From JAKPUX01 sp964436305 (GTDB lineage Bacteria > Zhuqueibacterota > Zhuqueibacteria > Residuimicrobiales > Residuimicrobiaceae), in NCBI GenBank assembly GCA_964436305.1, contig CAYTCI010000010.1, positions 1 to 64,000 of the forward strand: 64,000 nucleotides of DNA. Direction: 5' to 3'. Each line of letters opens with the position of its first letter. The stretch's first letter is position 1. The notes beneath the pieces were generated by a model, which was not told where the DNA came from, did not search any database, and worked only from the letters and a program-made list of their open reading frames with translations. Positions 51,087-59,884 of the stretch are shown here, one piece after another. The position numbers were made by a program, and so were the translations under genes.

Positions 51087-51985
51087 TGCTGTACTCCTTT
51101 GGTTTCTGCTTCTTCGCCGCTATCCTCGATGGCCATCAGAAAGACCGAGGCGATGGCCAACACCATGCCGGTGACGATCAGGGGATGGGGAATGACGCGA
51201 TAGAGGGTCAGGGAGAGGATGATGGTGATCACCGGGGCCACCGCGTTGGTCAGGGGACTGACGATGAGCGCCTTGCCGTGGCGGAAGGCATAGACCAGGG
51301 TGAGAGCGCCGATGGCATTGAGGATCTGGATGATCGCCGCAAGCCACGGGCCCTTGAATCCCCAATTGATCGGCTGACTGAAATCGGTCATCCACAGGGC
51401 GAAGGGGATCAACAAAAGACCGGTAACCGTCATGTAGAAAAAGATGCTCTCCGCCTTCATGGTTTCGTTGGCGAATTTGATAACATAGGCCTGAATGCCC
51501 CAGGCGAGGAAGACCAGCAGGGCCAGGAGGATCCAGAGGCCGCCCTGGACCGGGCTGTTAGCGGGCTGATAGGAGAGCAGCGGCATGGCGATCATGGCCA
51601 GGAGGATGCCGGACCACGCTCTCTTGCTGGCCCGCTCCCGCAGCAGCAGGTAGGACATCAGGATGGTGATGACCGGCGAGAGCGAGATGAAGGGGAAGAC
51701 CAGATAGGCCGGGCCGCTGCGCAGGGCCTCAAAGAGGATCAGCTGGCCGCCGGCGCCGAGAAAGCCCGCGGCACAGCCGAGTCCAATGGCGCGGGGATTC
51801 ATCTCCACCTTCCAGTGGATGTTGTTAAGAGCGACCAGCACCGGCACGAGCATGGTCAGGGCCCAGACCACATAGCCGAGGGTGGCCGGGAAGCCTGCTT
51901 TTTCCGGCAGTTCGATGAGCGCACCCCACACGCCCCAGAAGAGGGTGGTGACCAGGGCGTAGACTAACCATAATCTTTTGTTCAC
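51083..51985 (-). CDS. EamA/DMT-superfamily transporter
   Basis: A 300-residue ten-helix transporter beginning at GTG 51985, eight bases after AAGGAG. Two EamA-type repeats of five helices each are evident; the first begins WLVYALVTTLFWGVWGALI, and each ends in the typical Pro-rich helix (LSPVITILMSYLLL; TNAVAPVITIILSLTLY). It may carry a sugar, a sugar acid or an amino acid across the inner membrane. It sits between the GatZ-like gene and the amidohydrolase gene and probably imports the substrate of this unit, because no other inner-membrane importer is present in it. Confidence 0.85.
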   Translation of the reverse strand: MNKRLWLVYALVTTLFWGVWGALIELPEKAGFPATLGYVVWALTMLVPVLVALNNIHWKVEMNPRAIGLGCAAGFLGAGGQLILFEALRSGPAYLVFPFISLSPVITILMSYLLLRERASKRAWSGILLAMIAMPLLSYQPANSPVQGGLWILLALLVFLAWGIQAYVIKFANETMKAESIFFYMTVTGLLLIPFALWMTDFSQPINWGFKGPWLAAIIQILNAIGALTLVYAFRHGKALIVSPLTNAVAPVITIILSLTLYRVIPHPLIVTGMVLAIASVFLMAIEDSGEEAETKGVQQ

Positions 51986-52001
51986 TGCGATTCTCCTTGT
52001 G

Positions 52002-53306
52002 TTAGGCTGAGGTTGGTGTAAAACCGGTTGCTTGAGCATAGAGGCCGAGCACGCCGGCGATCCGGTCCCGGACCAATGCGGCCGGGTCGTTGGCGAGGCG
52101 TCCCTCGCGGATCGCCCGGTACTGGCCGGGGAGGTACTGGCTGATGAGGGTCAACGGCAGGGGATGGTGCTGCAGATTGGCCTGCAGCTGTCCCACTGCG
52201 GCGCTGATGGCCGGATCGGGCCAATAGTAGCGGATACGATCGCTGTAGCTGTAATGGCGGGCGAAGCGGATCTCCGCCTCGTCGCCGTGGTAATGTTTTT
52301 TCCAGAAGCGGGGGTCACGCTCCATCGCCGCATCGATGGTTTCAATCAGGTGCGACGGGGTCACACCGGCGCGGCCGCCGAGCCAGATGGTTTCCATCTC
52401 CGCCAAAGCGAAGAGGGCTTCGCGCAGGGCGTAGGTGAGCCAGGGTCCGACCTTGAGCAAGGCAAAATGATCCTCGACCAGCTGGCGCAGGGCGGTGCCG
52501 CTCTGGTAGTCGGTCGAATGGGCCTCGTAGATCAGTCCGGGCACCCCGGTGATGTACCGGCTGAGGGCGCTGGCCAGTTCGCGGTCGTACGCCACCACGC
52601 TGTCGTGGCCGAACTCGACGCCGGGCTGCACCACGATCGCGATGACCCGCTCCCAGGCGGCCTCGAGGCCATGCCGGCGGAAGGCCTGCCGGGTCAGCTC
52701 GATGCACGCTTCGACCGCGGCGACGGATGTCGGTTCCAGGTGTTCGAGCGCATGCTGGGCGCCGCCCGGAATGGGCACGTCGGAGCCGATGACGTAGAGC
52801 GGTGCCTGCGGGCGGCCCTGGGCGGCGCGTTCTGCGGCCGCACAGAGCCGGGCGGTACGCTCGGCGATGACCTCCGGCGGCAGAGCGGGTGCAGGATCGT
52901 CGCCGCAGGCCATGGTGGTATCGAGATGAAGCTTGAGGTAGCCGGCGTGGACGTAGGCGGTCACCTGGTCCTCCGCCTTGGCCAGAGCCGGCTCTGCCGG
53001 CTCCTGCTGCCAGACATTGGGACCGAGATGATCGCCGCCAAGCAGAAGCCGTTCACGGGGGAAGTGCATGGCTGCCGCGGTCGCATGTACCAGGGCGACA
53101 AAACGGTCAGGGGTCATGCCCGTATAGCCGCCGAACTGGTCGACCTGATTGGAGGTCGATTCGATCAGCAACGGCGAGCCGTCCGCCAGCGCCTGTTGCA
53201 TAGCCGCCTCGAGCACGCGGGGGTGGCCCGAACAGACCGAGTAGAGCCCGAGGCCGGCGCCCTGGCGGTTGCGCGCCAGCAGATCACGCAGGAGTTCAGC
53301 GGCCAT
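52002..53306 (-). CDS. GatZ/KbaZ-family protein (tagatose-bisphosphate aldolase subunit or tagatose-6-P 4-epimerase)
   Basis: A 434-residue cytosolic protein with full-length GatZ/KbaZ similarity: GLYSVCSGHPRVLEAAM at the start, PLLIESTSNQVDQFGGYTGM, LLLGGDHLGPNVWQ, YVIGSDVPIPGGA and FEAHSTDYQS-like YEAHSTDYQSG. In enteric bacteria these proteins are non-catalytic partners of the class II aldolases GatY/KbaY; related stand-alone proteins have been reported to epimerise tagatose 6-phosphate and fructose 6-phosphate. No GatY/KbaY is present in the window, so the epimerase role deserves weight. It overlaps the PfkB gene by 11 bases. Confidence 0.9.
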   Translation of the reverse strand: MAAELLRDLLARNRQGAGLGLYSVCSGHPRVLEAAMQQALADGSPLLIESTSNQVDQFGGYTGMTPDRFVALVHATAAAMHFPRERLLLGGDHLGPNVWQQEPAEPALAKAEDQVTAYVHAGYLKLHLDTTMACGDDPAPALPPEVIAERTARLCAAAERAAQGRPQAPLYVIGSDVPIPGGAQHALEHLEPTSVAAVEACIELTRQAFRRHGLEAAWERVIAIVVQPGVEFGHDSVVAYDRELASALSRYITGVPGLIYEAHSTDYQSGTALRQLVEDHFALLKVGPWLTYALREALFALAEMETIWLGGRAGVTPSHLIETIDAAMERDPRFWKKHYHGDEAEIRFARHYSYSDRIRYYWPDPAISAAVGQLQANLQHHPLPLTLISQYLPGQYRAIREGRLANDPAALVRDRIAGVLGLYAQATGFTPTSA

Positions 53307-54243
53307 CCATGATCCGCCTGAGCCGCGGCCAGACGGTCGCCTGCTCCTTGAAGGCGTCGGTGCCGCCCATTTCGGTCACTGCCAGGGCGCCGCAGGCGTT
53401 GCCATACTGCATGCATTCGACCGGATTCTTGCCCATCAGCCAGGCATGGAGAAATCCGGCATTGAAGCTGTCGCCGGCGCCGGTGGTCTCGACCGCCTCG
53501 ACCCGGTAGGACGGCGCGTTCCAGCACTCCTCGCCGGCGCAGACAGTGGCACCGTCCGACCCGCGCTTGACGACCAGGATCTTGACCAGCTTGCGCAGTT
53601 TGGCGATCGCCTCCTCGACGCTCGCCGCGCGTGCGATCCGCATCGCCTCGTCCTCATTCGGGAAAAAGAGGTCGGTTTCCGGCAAGGTCTGCAGCAGATC
53701 CTCGCCCCATTGCTCGTCGGGATCCCAGTTGGTATCCAGCGAGGTGGTCATCCCCCGCTTGCGGGCCTGGGCGAAGATTTTGGCCGCATCCGGGCGGATC
53801 CCGGTCTGAAGAAAGAAGCAGCCGATATGAAGATGGCGGGCCTCGGTGAGATAATCCCAGTCGAGATCGGCCATGGTCAGATCGCGCATCGCCCCCATAT
53901 AGGTGAGCAAGGCCTTGTAGGGCGGATTGGCGAGGACGATGGTGGCGCCGGTCTTGAGATTGCTCTGCATCTGAATGCCGCGGGTATCGACTCCGCCGGC
54001 GGTCAGCTGCTCGACCATGTAGCGGCCGAAAGCATCCATGCCCGCCTTGCCCGCGAAGCCGACACGGGTGCCGAGGGCGGCGAGGTTGTGGGCGGTGATG
54101 GCCGAGGAACTGCCCATGGTGAAGCGCATATCACCGGCCAGCTTTTCCTTCTCATTTTCGGGCATGGCGATATCGCGCAGAACGAGATCGATATTGAGCT
54201 CGCCGATGACCGCGACGTCGAGATTTTTCTTTTTCACAGTCAC
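53296..54243 (-). CDS. PfkB-family carbohydrate kinase
   Basis: A 315-residue ribokinase-like kinase. The N-terminal motif is AVIGELNIDLVLRDI, the glycine-rich MGSSSAITAHNLAALG lies in the substrate lid region, and the C-terminal signature VETTGAGDSFNAGFLHAWL contains the catalytic Asp and the anion hole Gly-Ala-Gly-Asp. It phosphorylates a sugar or sugar phosphate in the cytosol; tagatose 6-phosphate or fructose would fit the neighbours (AgaS-like isomerase before it, GatZ-like protein after it). Start at ATG 54243, three bases from the stop of the isomerase gene. Confidence 0.92.
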   Translation of the reverse strand: MTVKKKNLDVAVIGELNIDLVLRDIAMPENEKEKLAGDMRFTMGSSSAITAHNLAALGTRVGFAGKAGMDAFGRYMVEQLTAGGVDTRGIQMQSNLKTGATIVLANPPYKALLTYMGAMRDLTMADLDWDYLTEARHLHIGCFFLQTGIRPDAAKIFAQARKRGMTTSLDTNWDPDEQWGEDLLQTLPETDLFFPNEDEAMRIARAASVEEAIAKLRKLVKILVVKRGSDGATVCAGEECWNAPSYRVEAVETTGAGDSFNAGFLHAWLMGKNPVECMQYGNACGALAVTEMGGTDAFKEQATVWPRLRRIMDGR

Positions 54244-54246
54244 TCC

Positions 54247-55302
54247 CTATAATTCAAGTTTGACCACCGCGCTGAGGTTGTGCGGCTGATCGGGATCCTG
54301 GTTCCGGTGAAGGGCATTGTAATAGCCGAGCAGTTGCAGAACCGGCATGTAGAGCAGGGCATTGGCGAGGTCGCCACCCGGACCCGGAACACCGAGATGA
54401 AAATCGGCCTCTTTTGGCACGCAGGTGAGGCTGGCATCGTGCAGCAGCAGGATCTGCGCCCCGAGCTTTTTCATATCGGCGGCCATTTTCAATTCATACT
54501 CCAACCCTCGTTCCGAGAGGAGGAGGGTGATCAGGGTCTCCGAGGTCGTCGTCGACATCGGGCCATGCCGGTACTCGAGGGCATGAAAACTGCGTGAAGC
54601 GGAAAGGGACATTTCGTTCATCTTGAGCGCCGCTTCATTGGCCAGGCCGTAAAAAGGGCCCTGGGCGAGGAAGACGAACTGGTTGAAGGAGTGCGCGATG
54701 ATCGCGGGCAGGAGTGCATCGGCCTGGGTCAGCACCGCTGCCGCTGCCGCCGGCAGGGCTTCCAGCTGGGCAACTTGCCCGGTCAACTCGCGTCCTTGCA
54801 GGGCGCATTGCACCAGGCTCAAGAGCATGGTGGTGAAAGAGCCGGTCATGACGACGCTTTGCTCGGCCGGAAAGGGGAAGGCGATCTGGTGATGGCCGGC
54901 GCGGGCCAGTGGCGATTCGGGGTCGCACGAGATGCAGAGGACGGGGATGCCGAGCTCGTGGCGCGTTTTTTCGACCGCCCGGACGATCTCGGTGGTGGTG
55001 CCGGAGCGCGAAAAGGCAACGGTCAGGATGCGCTCGTGCGGATTGAAGACCAGTTCGGGATAGATCAGGATTTCGGAGGCCGGCACTGCCTTGCTGCGCA
55101 GTCCGGTGAGGCCGGAAAAGAGCGCTGCCGCTGTCTGGGCCAGGTAAAAGGAGGTGCCGCAGCCGGTGAAGACCCAAAGGTGTTCCCGGTACTGCTGCAG
55201 CAGCCCCTGGTGTTCCTGGTGGCGCGCGGCGAGTGCATGAATGGCGCCGCGCCAGATTTCCGGCTGGCGGTGGATCTCTTGGTAGGTGAAATTATCGTTC
55301 AT
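54247..55302 (-). CDS. SIS-domain sugar isomerase/deaminase (AgaS-like)
   Basis: A 351-residue protein of two SIS domains. WVFTGCGTSFYLAQTAAALFSG and VAFSRSGTTTEIVRAVEKTR carry the phosphosugar-binding Ser/Thr loops of the first domain; FLAQGPFYGLANEAALKMNEMS and FHALEYRHGPMS those of the second. This layout is shared by AgaS and GlmS-like isomerases without the glutaminase domain. AgaS-type enzymes convert galactosamine 6-phosphate into tagatose 6-phosphate and ammonia, which links directly to the following PfkB and GatZ-like genes. ATG 55302 is preferred to an ATG five codons upstream; neither has a strong ribosome binding site. Confidence 0.88.
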   Translation of the reverse strand: MNDNFTYQEIHRQPEIWRGAIHALAARHQEHQGLLQQYREHLWVFTGCGTSFYLAQTAAALFSGLTGLRSKAVPASEILIYPELVFNPHERILTVAFSRSGTTTEIVRAVEKTRHELGIPVLCISCDPESPLARAGHHQIAFPFPAEQSVVMTGSFTTMLLSLVQCALQGRELTGQVAQLEALPAAAAAVLTQADALLPAIIAHSFNQFVFLAQGPFYGLANEAALKMNEMSLSASRSFHALEYRHGPMSTTTSETLITLLLSERGLEYELKMAADMKKLGAQILLLHDASLTCVPKEADFHLGVPGPGGDLANALLYMPVLQLLGYYNALHRNQDPDQPHNLSAVVKLEL

Positions 55303-55347
55303 AGGTTTCTTTCGCATGAGAGTGCCAGAGGATTATCAGTGAACCGC

Positions 55348-57471
55348 TTACATGATGACCAGGAATTTGCCCTGTGTTCTTCCCAGCGGTGATTCAATAT
55401 AGTAGAAGTAGAGTCCGGCGGCGACCAGCTGCTGATCCTCATTTTTGAGATCCCAGAGGGCGATGCTCGGCGCGAGGGCGGAGCCGGCGAAGTGTTCGAT
55501 GGTGCGCACTTTCTCGCCCGCCGAGTTGAAGATCCGAATGGTCGCTTCAGCCGGCAGATAAGTGAATTGCAGCTGTTTCTCCGTGCCAACCTCCCAGCCG
55601 GAGGCCACCACATAGGGATTGGGCACGACCTTGACCTGATCAAGAACGGAACGGGCGACCGGGGCGTGCGGCACAACCGCGACGGTGTTGGAGCCGGTTT
55701 TGGGCTGCGAGGCCGCGGTATTTTCCAGTGGACCGGTGATGCCGTTGCCGGTGTCGTAGGCGGCGATGTAGTAGCGGTAGTTGAGGCCGTTGATCAGCTG
55801 GTCATCGATATAGACGTGTACCGAATCGCCGCGTTTGAAGTAGCCGAGGGTGTCGGTATCGACCACCTTGGTGAGCGGCAGGCCGGTTTCGCTGCCGAGG
55901 TCGAACCAGGCAAATTCGGGCAGGGTGCGGTAATTGCCCTTGATGCCGTCAATGCGGTCGAAACGCGCCAGCGGAATATACTTGATCGTGCCGGAGAAAT
56001 CGGTATAGGTCTCCGTGCCCCAGGTGACGCCCTCATCGGTCGAGCGGTAGAGCTTGTAGCCCTCGAACTCGGGGTCGCGTTCGCTGCCGGTGCTCCAGAT
56101 GAGGGTGTTGCGGCCATTGCCCGGCACGATTTCCAGTTGAGGGGCATCCGGGGCCTTGACCACTTGCCAGCCGGACTCGTAGAGGGTCTGGGCATTGATG
56201 GCGTTCTTGTAGAGCTGGGCCTTGGACATGCCGAAGACGGTCGCAAAGATCATGGTGTCGGCCTGACCGGGTGCCAGGTCGAAGGGCGCGGAGCCCATCA
56301 CCTGGATACCGTCCGAGCCCTGGCCCAGATAGTAGCCCTGGCCGCCCTCGAGGGCATCGGCGACGCCGTTGTGATCGAAATCGTCGTCGATGCCATCCTT
56401 GTTGCTGTCTTCCGGATCGCCCTGGTTGGCGAGATTGTAGCGGAAGTAGAGCTCCTTGCTGGCGCCATTGCCGCTGGGGGTGGTCGCCTCCATCCAGAAA
56501 TTGAAGGCATCGTAGGTGGCCACCTTTTTGCTGGGACCGGGCATACGCAGGGCGATCGTGCCGCCCCAGGCGATCTGATTGGCCGCCAGGCCGCCGCCTG
56601 CCGGATTGTCCTCGTAGCCGTTATCGTCGGTGCCATAGGCAAACTGCAGCCGCGGATCATAATAGTGGCGGTCGGTGTCTCCGGTGCTCGTCGGCGAGAA
56701 GGCGAGGGGCAGATAGCCGAAATCGGAGTGGATGCCGACACGGGTCCCGCGGATGGGGGCGGTGCCGATGTTGCGGACGACAAAGATCCAGACGATGAAA
56801 TCCTGATAGAGCTCGCCGGTCCAGGCGAGGCCGCGCATTTCGACCTGGGTGTTGAGCCAGCGGCGTTCGCTGGTACCGAGATCGGTGCCGCGCCAGGCGT
56901 ACATGGCCGAATAGGTCTCCTGGTCGGCGATGCGTTCGCCGTGGCGGCCGGCGCCCGGCCAGCCTTCACTGCCGACGCGCAGGGAGTCGCTGGTCCCGGG
57001 GATCAGGAAGGGCCAGCCGCGGTTGGGGCCGCTGCCCGGCCAGGTGGAGCGATCGGTGCTCAGGGGCGCCACGGCGCTGCCGACAACCTCGGGATAGGGG
57101 GCGTAATGCTCCTCATCCCAGAAGGCGGCCGGACCCTCATCCATCGAACCGTCGAGGTATTCGAGGCTCTCCGAATTGGCGCCGCTCACCGCGCCGGGAT
57201 CCTGGGCAGCCGGGGCGCCGATGACGAAGCCGACGCAGGAAGCATAGTTGATCCCGCTGCCGGTGGGATACTCGAAGGAGGGCTTGCGCGAGAGTGGAAT
57301 ATTCTGCTCATTGCCGTAGCCGAGCAGCCCGGTATTGTTGAACTGGGTGCTCAGCCGGTTGATGTTCATCGTATTCCAGCGCTGATACAACATCGGATCG
57401 GTCTGGGCGGACAGCAGCGAGACCACCAGCAAGAGGCCCAGGCCTGCCAACAAAAGGGTGCGTTTTATCAT
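55348..57471 (-). CDS. Large secreted protein with sorting-type C-terminus
   Basis: A 707-residue secreted protein, signal peptide about 1-22 (LLLAGLGLLLVVSLLSA). It contains an Asp/Asn-rich, calcium-binding-like stretch (DSNKDGIDDDFDHNG, around residue 360), a beta-rich region with Fn3-like features (EFEGYKLYRSTDEG, about 465), and a C-terminal region starting VVPNPYVVASGWEV that corresponds to a variant type IX-like domain, ending LYFYYIESPLGRTQGKF. Proteins of this build are common in Calditrichota/KSB1-type genomes; function is unknown. It lies 13 bases after the lipoprotein gene and 46 bases before the SIS-isomerase gene, in one long transcription unit with the TonB receptor. Confidence 0.75.
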   Translation of the reverse strand: MIKRTLLLAGLGLLLVVSLLSAQTDPMLYQRWNTMNINRLSTQFNNTGLLGYGNEQNIPLSRKPSFEYPTGSGINYASCVGFVIGAPAAQDPGAVSGANSESLEYLDGSMDEGPAAFWDEEHYAPYPEVVGSAVAPLSTDRSTWPGSGPNRGWPFLIPGTSDSLRVGSEGWPGAGRHGERIADQETYSAMYAWRGTDLGTSERRWLNTQVEMRGLAWTGELYQDFIVWIFVVRNIGTAPIRGTRVGIHSDFGYLPLAFSPTSTGDTDRHYYDPRLQFAYGTDDNGYEDNPAGGGLAANQIAWGGTIALRMPGPSKKVATYDAFNFWMEATTPSGNGASKELYFRYNLANQGDPEDSNKDGIDDDFDHNGVADALEGGQGYYLGQGSDGIQVMGSAPFDLAPGQADTMIFATVFGMSKAQLYKNAINAQTLYESGWQVVKAPDAPQLEIVPGNGRNTLIWSTGSERDPEFEGYKLYRSTDEGVTWGTETYTDFSGTIKYIPLARFDRIDGIKGNYRTLPEFAWFDLGSETGLPLTKVVDTDTLGYFKRGDSVHVYIDDQLINGLNYRYYIAAYDTGNGITGPLENTAASQPKTGSNTVAVVPHAPVARSVLDQVKVVPNPYVVASGWEVGTEKQLQFTYLPAEATIRIFNSAGEKVRTIEHFAGSALAPSIALWDLKNEDQQLVAAGLYFYYIESPLGRTQGKFLVIM

Positions 57472-57483
57472 AATCCTGCTCGT

Positions 57484-58830
57484 TTAAAGGTTGAACTTGA
57501 CGGGATTGACGATGATCGACTCGATACCGCTGCTGGCCAGGGCCACCTCGGAGAGCAACGACAGGCTCCGGCTATCGAGGATGGCCACCGAGGTCGCCAG
57601 GGTCACAAACAACACATCGCCGGTGGGCGCCGCCGTGACCGATTTGCAGGCGGTGGCGAAAGCGCGCGAAGCGAGCAGCGTGCCCGCGGCGGCGTCGAAC
57701 TTGTAGAGTGACTTGCCGGCGGCGACGAAGTGATAGTCGGAGGTAACGGCGATGTCCACCGGTTCGCTGCCGGATGAAAAGGTATAGAGGGTCTGCGGCG
57801 CGGCGCCGGTGGCGTCGGTCCGTTTGACCTTCAGTCCCTTGGCGTCACAGATGTAGAGGGCGCCGCTGCGGGGATCGGTGCGCAGCTCGCCGAGGATCAG
57901 CTTGTCCACCACCGCCGGCAGGCTCTTGAGCGTCGCGCCGGTCGAGGTGTTGATGATCAGCAGATCGCGCTTGCTCTGGTCCAGGGTGTAGAGGATGGCG
58001 CCGTCCGGGGAGAGCGCCAGCTTGCCGGGATAAAAGCTGGTGGTGAATTTGGAATCGAGGGCCAGCGTGGGCAGATGGATCCGCGAGATCGCCTTGCCGT
58101 TGACGCTGATCACGTAGAGATAATCGCCGGCGGCCTCAACCTGTGAGGGATTGGCAGCGACGGCGATGCTTTTCACCACGGTCATCGAGGAGGCATCGAT
58201 GAAAACCACCTCGTTTTTGCCGGTATTGGCCAGGGCGACATAGCGGCCGTCCGGGGTGACAGCCGCATCCTCCGGCGCGGTGAAAGCGTTGACCGAGCCG
58301 GTCAGGCTGTCCAGCCGGGTGAAACGGCGCAGCGAACCCTCCTTGCGGTCGCGCAGGTAGAGCGGATTGAAACCGCCGATGGAGTAATCGCCGGCCGAGA
58401 AGAACCAGGTCGAGGCGACGACCACGCTGTCGGCAAAGGCGCCGCTGCCATCCACCTCGATCGTATTCATCTGGCGGTCGCGGATGCCACCGCGCAGCTC
58501 GACCGTATAGATCGTGGCTTTGTCCAGCGGCATGTCGGGCTTGAACAGGACCGTCGAGTCGACCTGGCTGCAGGTGCCAGGAAGGGGGTCGCCCGCGAGG
58601 CTTTTCAGCACGACCCGGCCGGTGAAGGAGGCCAGGCTCATGGGCTCGGTGAACTGGAACTGGATGGCAGCATCCTGCGGCACGGCCAGTGTGCCGGCCG
58701 CCGGCAGGACCGCCTTCTCTTTCGGGCGGGTGATCTCGATGGGCATCACCGGCTCGCGATTGGGGCACCCCGTTTGCAGGCCGGCGATGGCCGCCACCGC
58801 CAGGAGGACCCGAATGTGATTTCTTTTCAT
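57484..58830 (-). CDS. Lipoprotein with Ig-like domain and YVTN-type beta-propeller
   Basis: A 448-residue lipoprotein: signal LLAVAAIAGLQTGCPN has a lipobox with Cys22. Residues ~40-130 form a bacterial Ig-like module (IQFQFTEPMSLASFTGRVVLK ending TVELRGGI). Residues ~140-448 are blades of a seven- or eight-bladed propeller in the YVTN/SMP-30-like class (VTPDGRYVALANTGKNEVVF, LSPDGAILYTLDQSKRDLLI, VTSDYHFVAAGKSLYKFD). It probably sits on the outer membrane and binds a ligand or protein partner. Its place between the PorV-like gene and a sorting-domain protein suggests an accessory role in the same surface complex. Confidence 0.8.
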   Translation of the reverse strand: MKRNHIRVLLAVAAIAGLQTGCPNREPVMPIEITRPKEKAVLPAAGTLAVPQDAAIQFQFTEPMSLASFTGRVVLKSLAGDPLPGTCSQVDSTVLFKPDMPLDKATIYTVELRGGIRDRQMNTIEVDGSGAFADSVVVASTWFFSAGDYSIGGFNPLYLRDRKEGSLRRFTRLDSLTGSVNAFTAPEDAAVTPDGRYVALANTGKNEVVFIDASSMTVVKSIAVAANPSQVEAAGDYLYVISVNGKAISRIHLPTLALDSKFTTSFYPGKLALSPDGAILYTLDQSKRDLLIINTSTGATLKSLPAVVDKLILGELRTDPRSGALYICDAKGLKVKRTDATGAAPQTLYTFSSGSEPVDIAVTSDYHFVAAGKSLYKFDAAAGTLLASRAFATACKSVTAAPTGDVLFVTLATSVAILDSRSLSLLSEVALASSGIESIIVNPVKFNL

Positions 58831-58851
58831 GATGGCTCTCGTTTTACAGAG

Positions 58852-59868
58852 TTAGAAATTCACGGCCACGGAAAATTGATGGATATTGGAAAACTGGCCG
58901 AAATCGGTATAGGCATAATCGATATAGACCTGCCCGAGGAAGCTGGCCGGCACCAGCAGACCGGCCCCGGCGGAGAGCGAGACCTCGTCGTAGTTGAAAC
59001 GATAGCCGGCGCGCAGGGCGAGCATCTTCTTGAGGGTCAGGGTGGTGCCGAGGTTATGCCGGGTGCCAAAATCGCGGGCATCGTTGATTGCATAACTGCC
59101 GGACCAGACCAGATCATTACGCTGGACCAGGTTGGTGGCGACACCCAACCGGAAGGTCATCGGCATGTCCCAGGACTTGGTCTCGAGCACGGCAGGGACC
59201 TGCTTGTTGGTCGGGCTGCCTGAAACGACGTGGGTCACCAGCAGGTCGTTGCCGTTGAACTGCAGGGCGCCGCCAAAGTTGGTGAGGGCGATACCGATCT
59301 TCATGTTGTTGAAAAAAGAGGTCTCGAAGACGCTGCCGATGTCAAAGGCGAACGCACCCGCGGTCACCTGGGCCAGCTGCTCCCGGATGTACTTGAACTT
59401 GCCTCCGACCGAGAAGCGATCGGTCAGATTACGCGCCAGGGCGGCCCCGAGGGCAAGATCACTGGCGCTGACGACACGTCCGGTGCCATCCTGCTTGAGC
59501 AGGGTGGTCTCCTGGATATCGCCGGAGCCAAAGTAGGTGAGGTCCAGGCCGGCGGTGAATCCGCTCAGCGGCAGGGTGACCGCCACGTTGGTAAAACTGG
59601 TTTCCACCAGCCAGCTGGAGCGGGTAAAGACAGCGCTCGATTTGGGAATACGGCTGATCGTGCCGGGATTGCACCAGAGGCTGGAGGCATCCTGGGCGAG
59701 GGTCAGGTCGGATTCCCCGCTGCCTACATAGGCGGCCCCCATGGCCACCTTAAGAAAGTTGGCAGCGGAGGTTCCCTTGTAACTGACGCCCTGGGCGAGC
59801 GCGGATCCGGAGAGGATCAGTGCAGCGGCCGCCAGCGGCAATAGCAGTTTCAGGATGGATCTTTTCAT
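58852..59868 (-). CDS. PorV/PorQ-family outer-membrane beta-barrel protein
   Basis: A 338-residue protein; ATG 59868 follows AAGGAGA, whereas the frame further upstream is without signal. After the signal peptide (LLLPLAAAALILSGSALAQ) comes SAANFLKVAMGAAYVGSGESDLTLAQDA and LWCNPGTISRI, the N-terminal hallmark of the PorV/PorQ (UPF0164) family, followed by ~14 amphipathic strands ending FSVAVNF with a C-terminal Phe. PorV shuttles cargo with type IX sorting domains from the translocon to the attachment complex. Encoded between the TonB receptor and secreted sorting-domain proteins, it may serve this locus specifically. Confidence 0.88.
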   Translation of the reverse strand: MKRSILKLLLPLAAAALILSGSALAQGVSYKGTSAANFLKVAMGAAYVGSGESDLTLAQDASSLWCNPGTISRIPKSSAVFTRSSWLVETSFTNVAVTLPLSGFTAGLDLTYFGSGDIQETTLLKQDGTGRVVSASDLALGAALARNLTDRFSVGGKFKYIREQLAQVTAGAFAFDIGSVFETSFFNNMKIGIALTNFGGALQFNGNDLLVTHVVSGSPTNKQVPAVLETKSWDMPMTFRLGVATNLVQRNDLVWSGSYAINDARDFGTRHNLGTTLTLKKMLALRAGYRFNYDEVSLSAGAGLLVPASFLGQVYIDYAYTDFGQFSNIHQFSVAVNF

Positions 59869-59884
59869 GCATCCTCTCCTTGGA

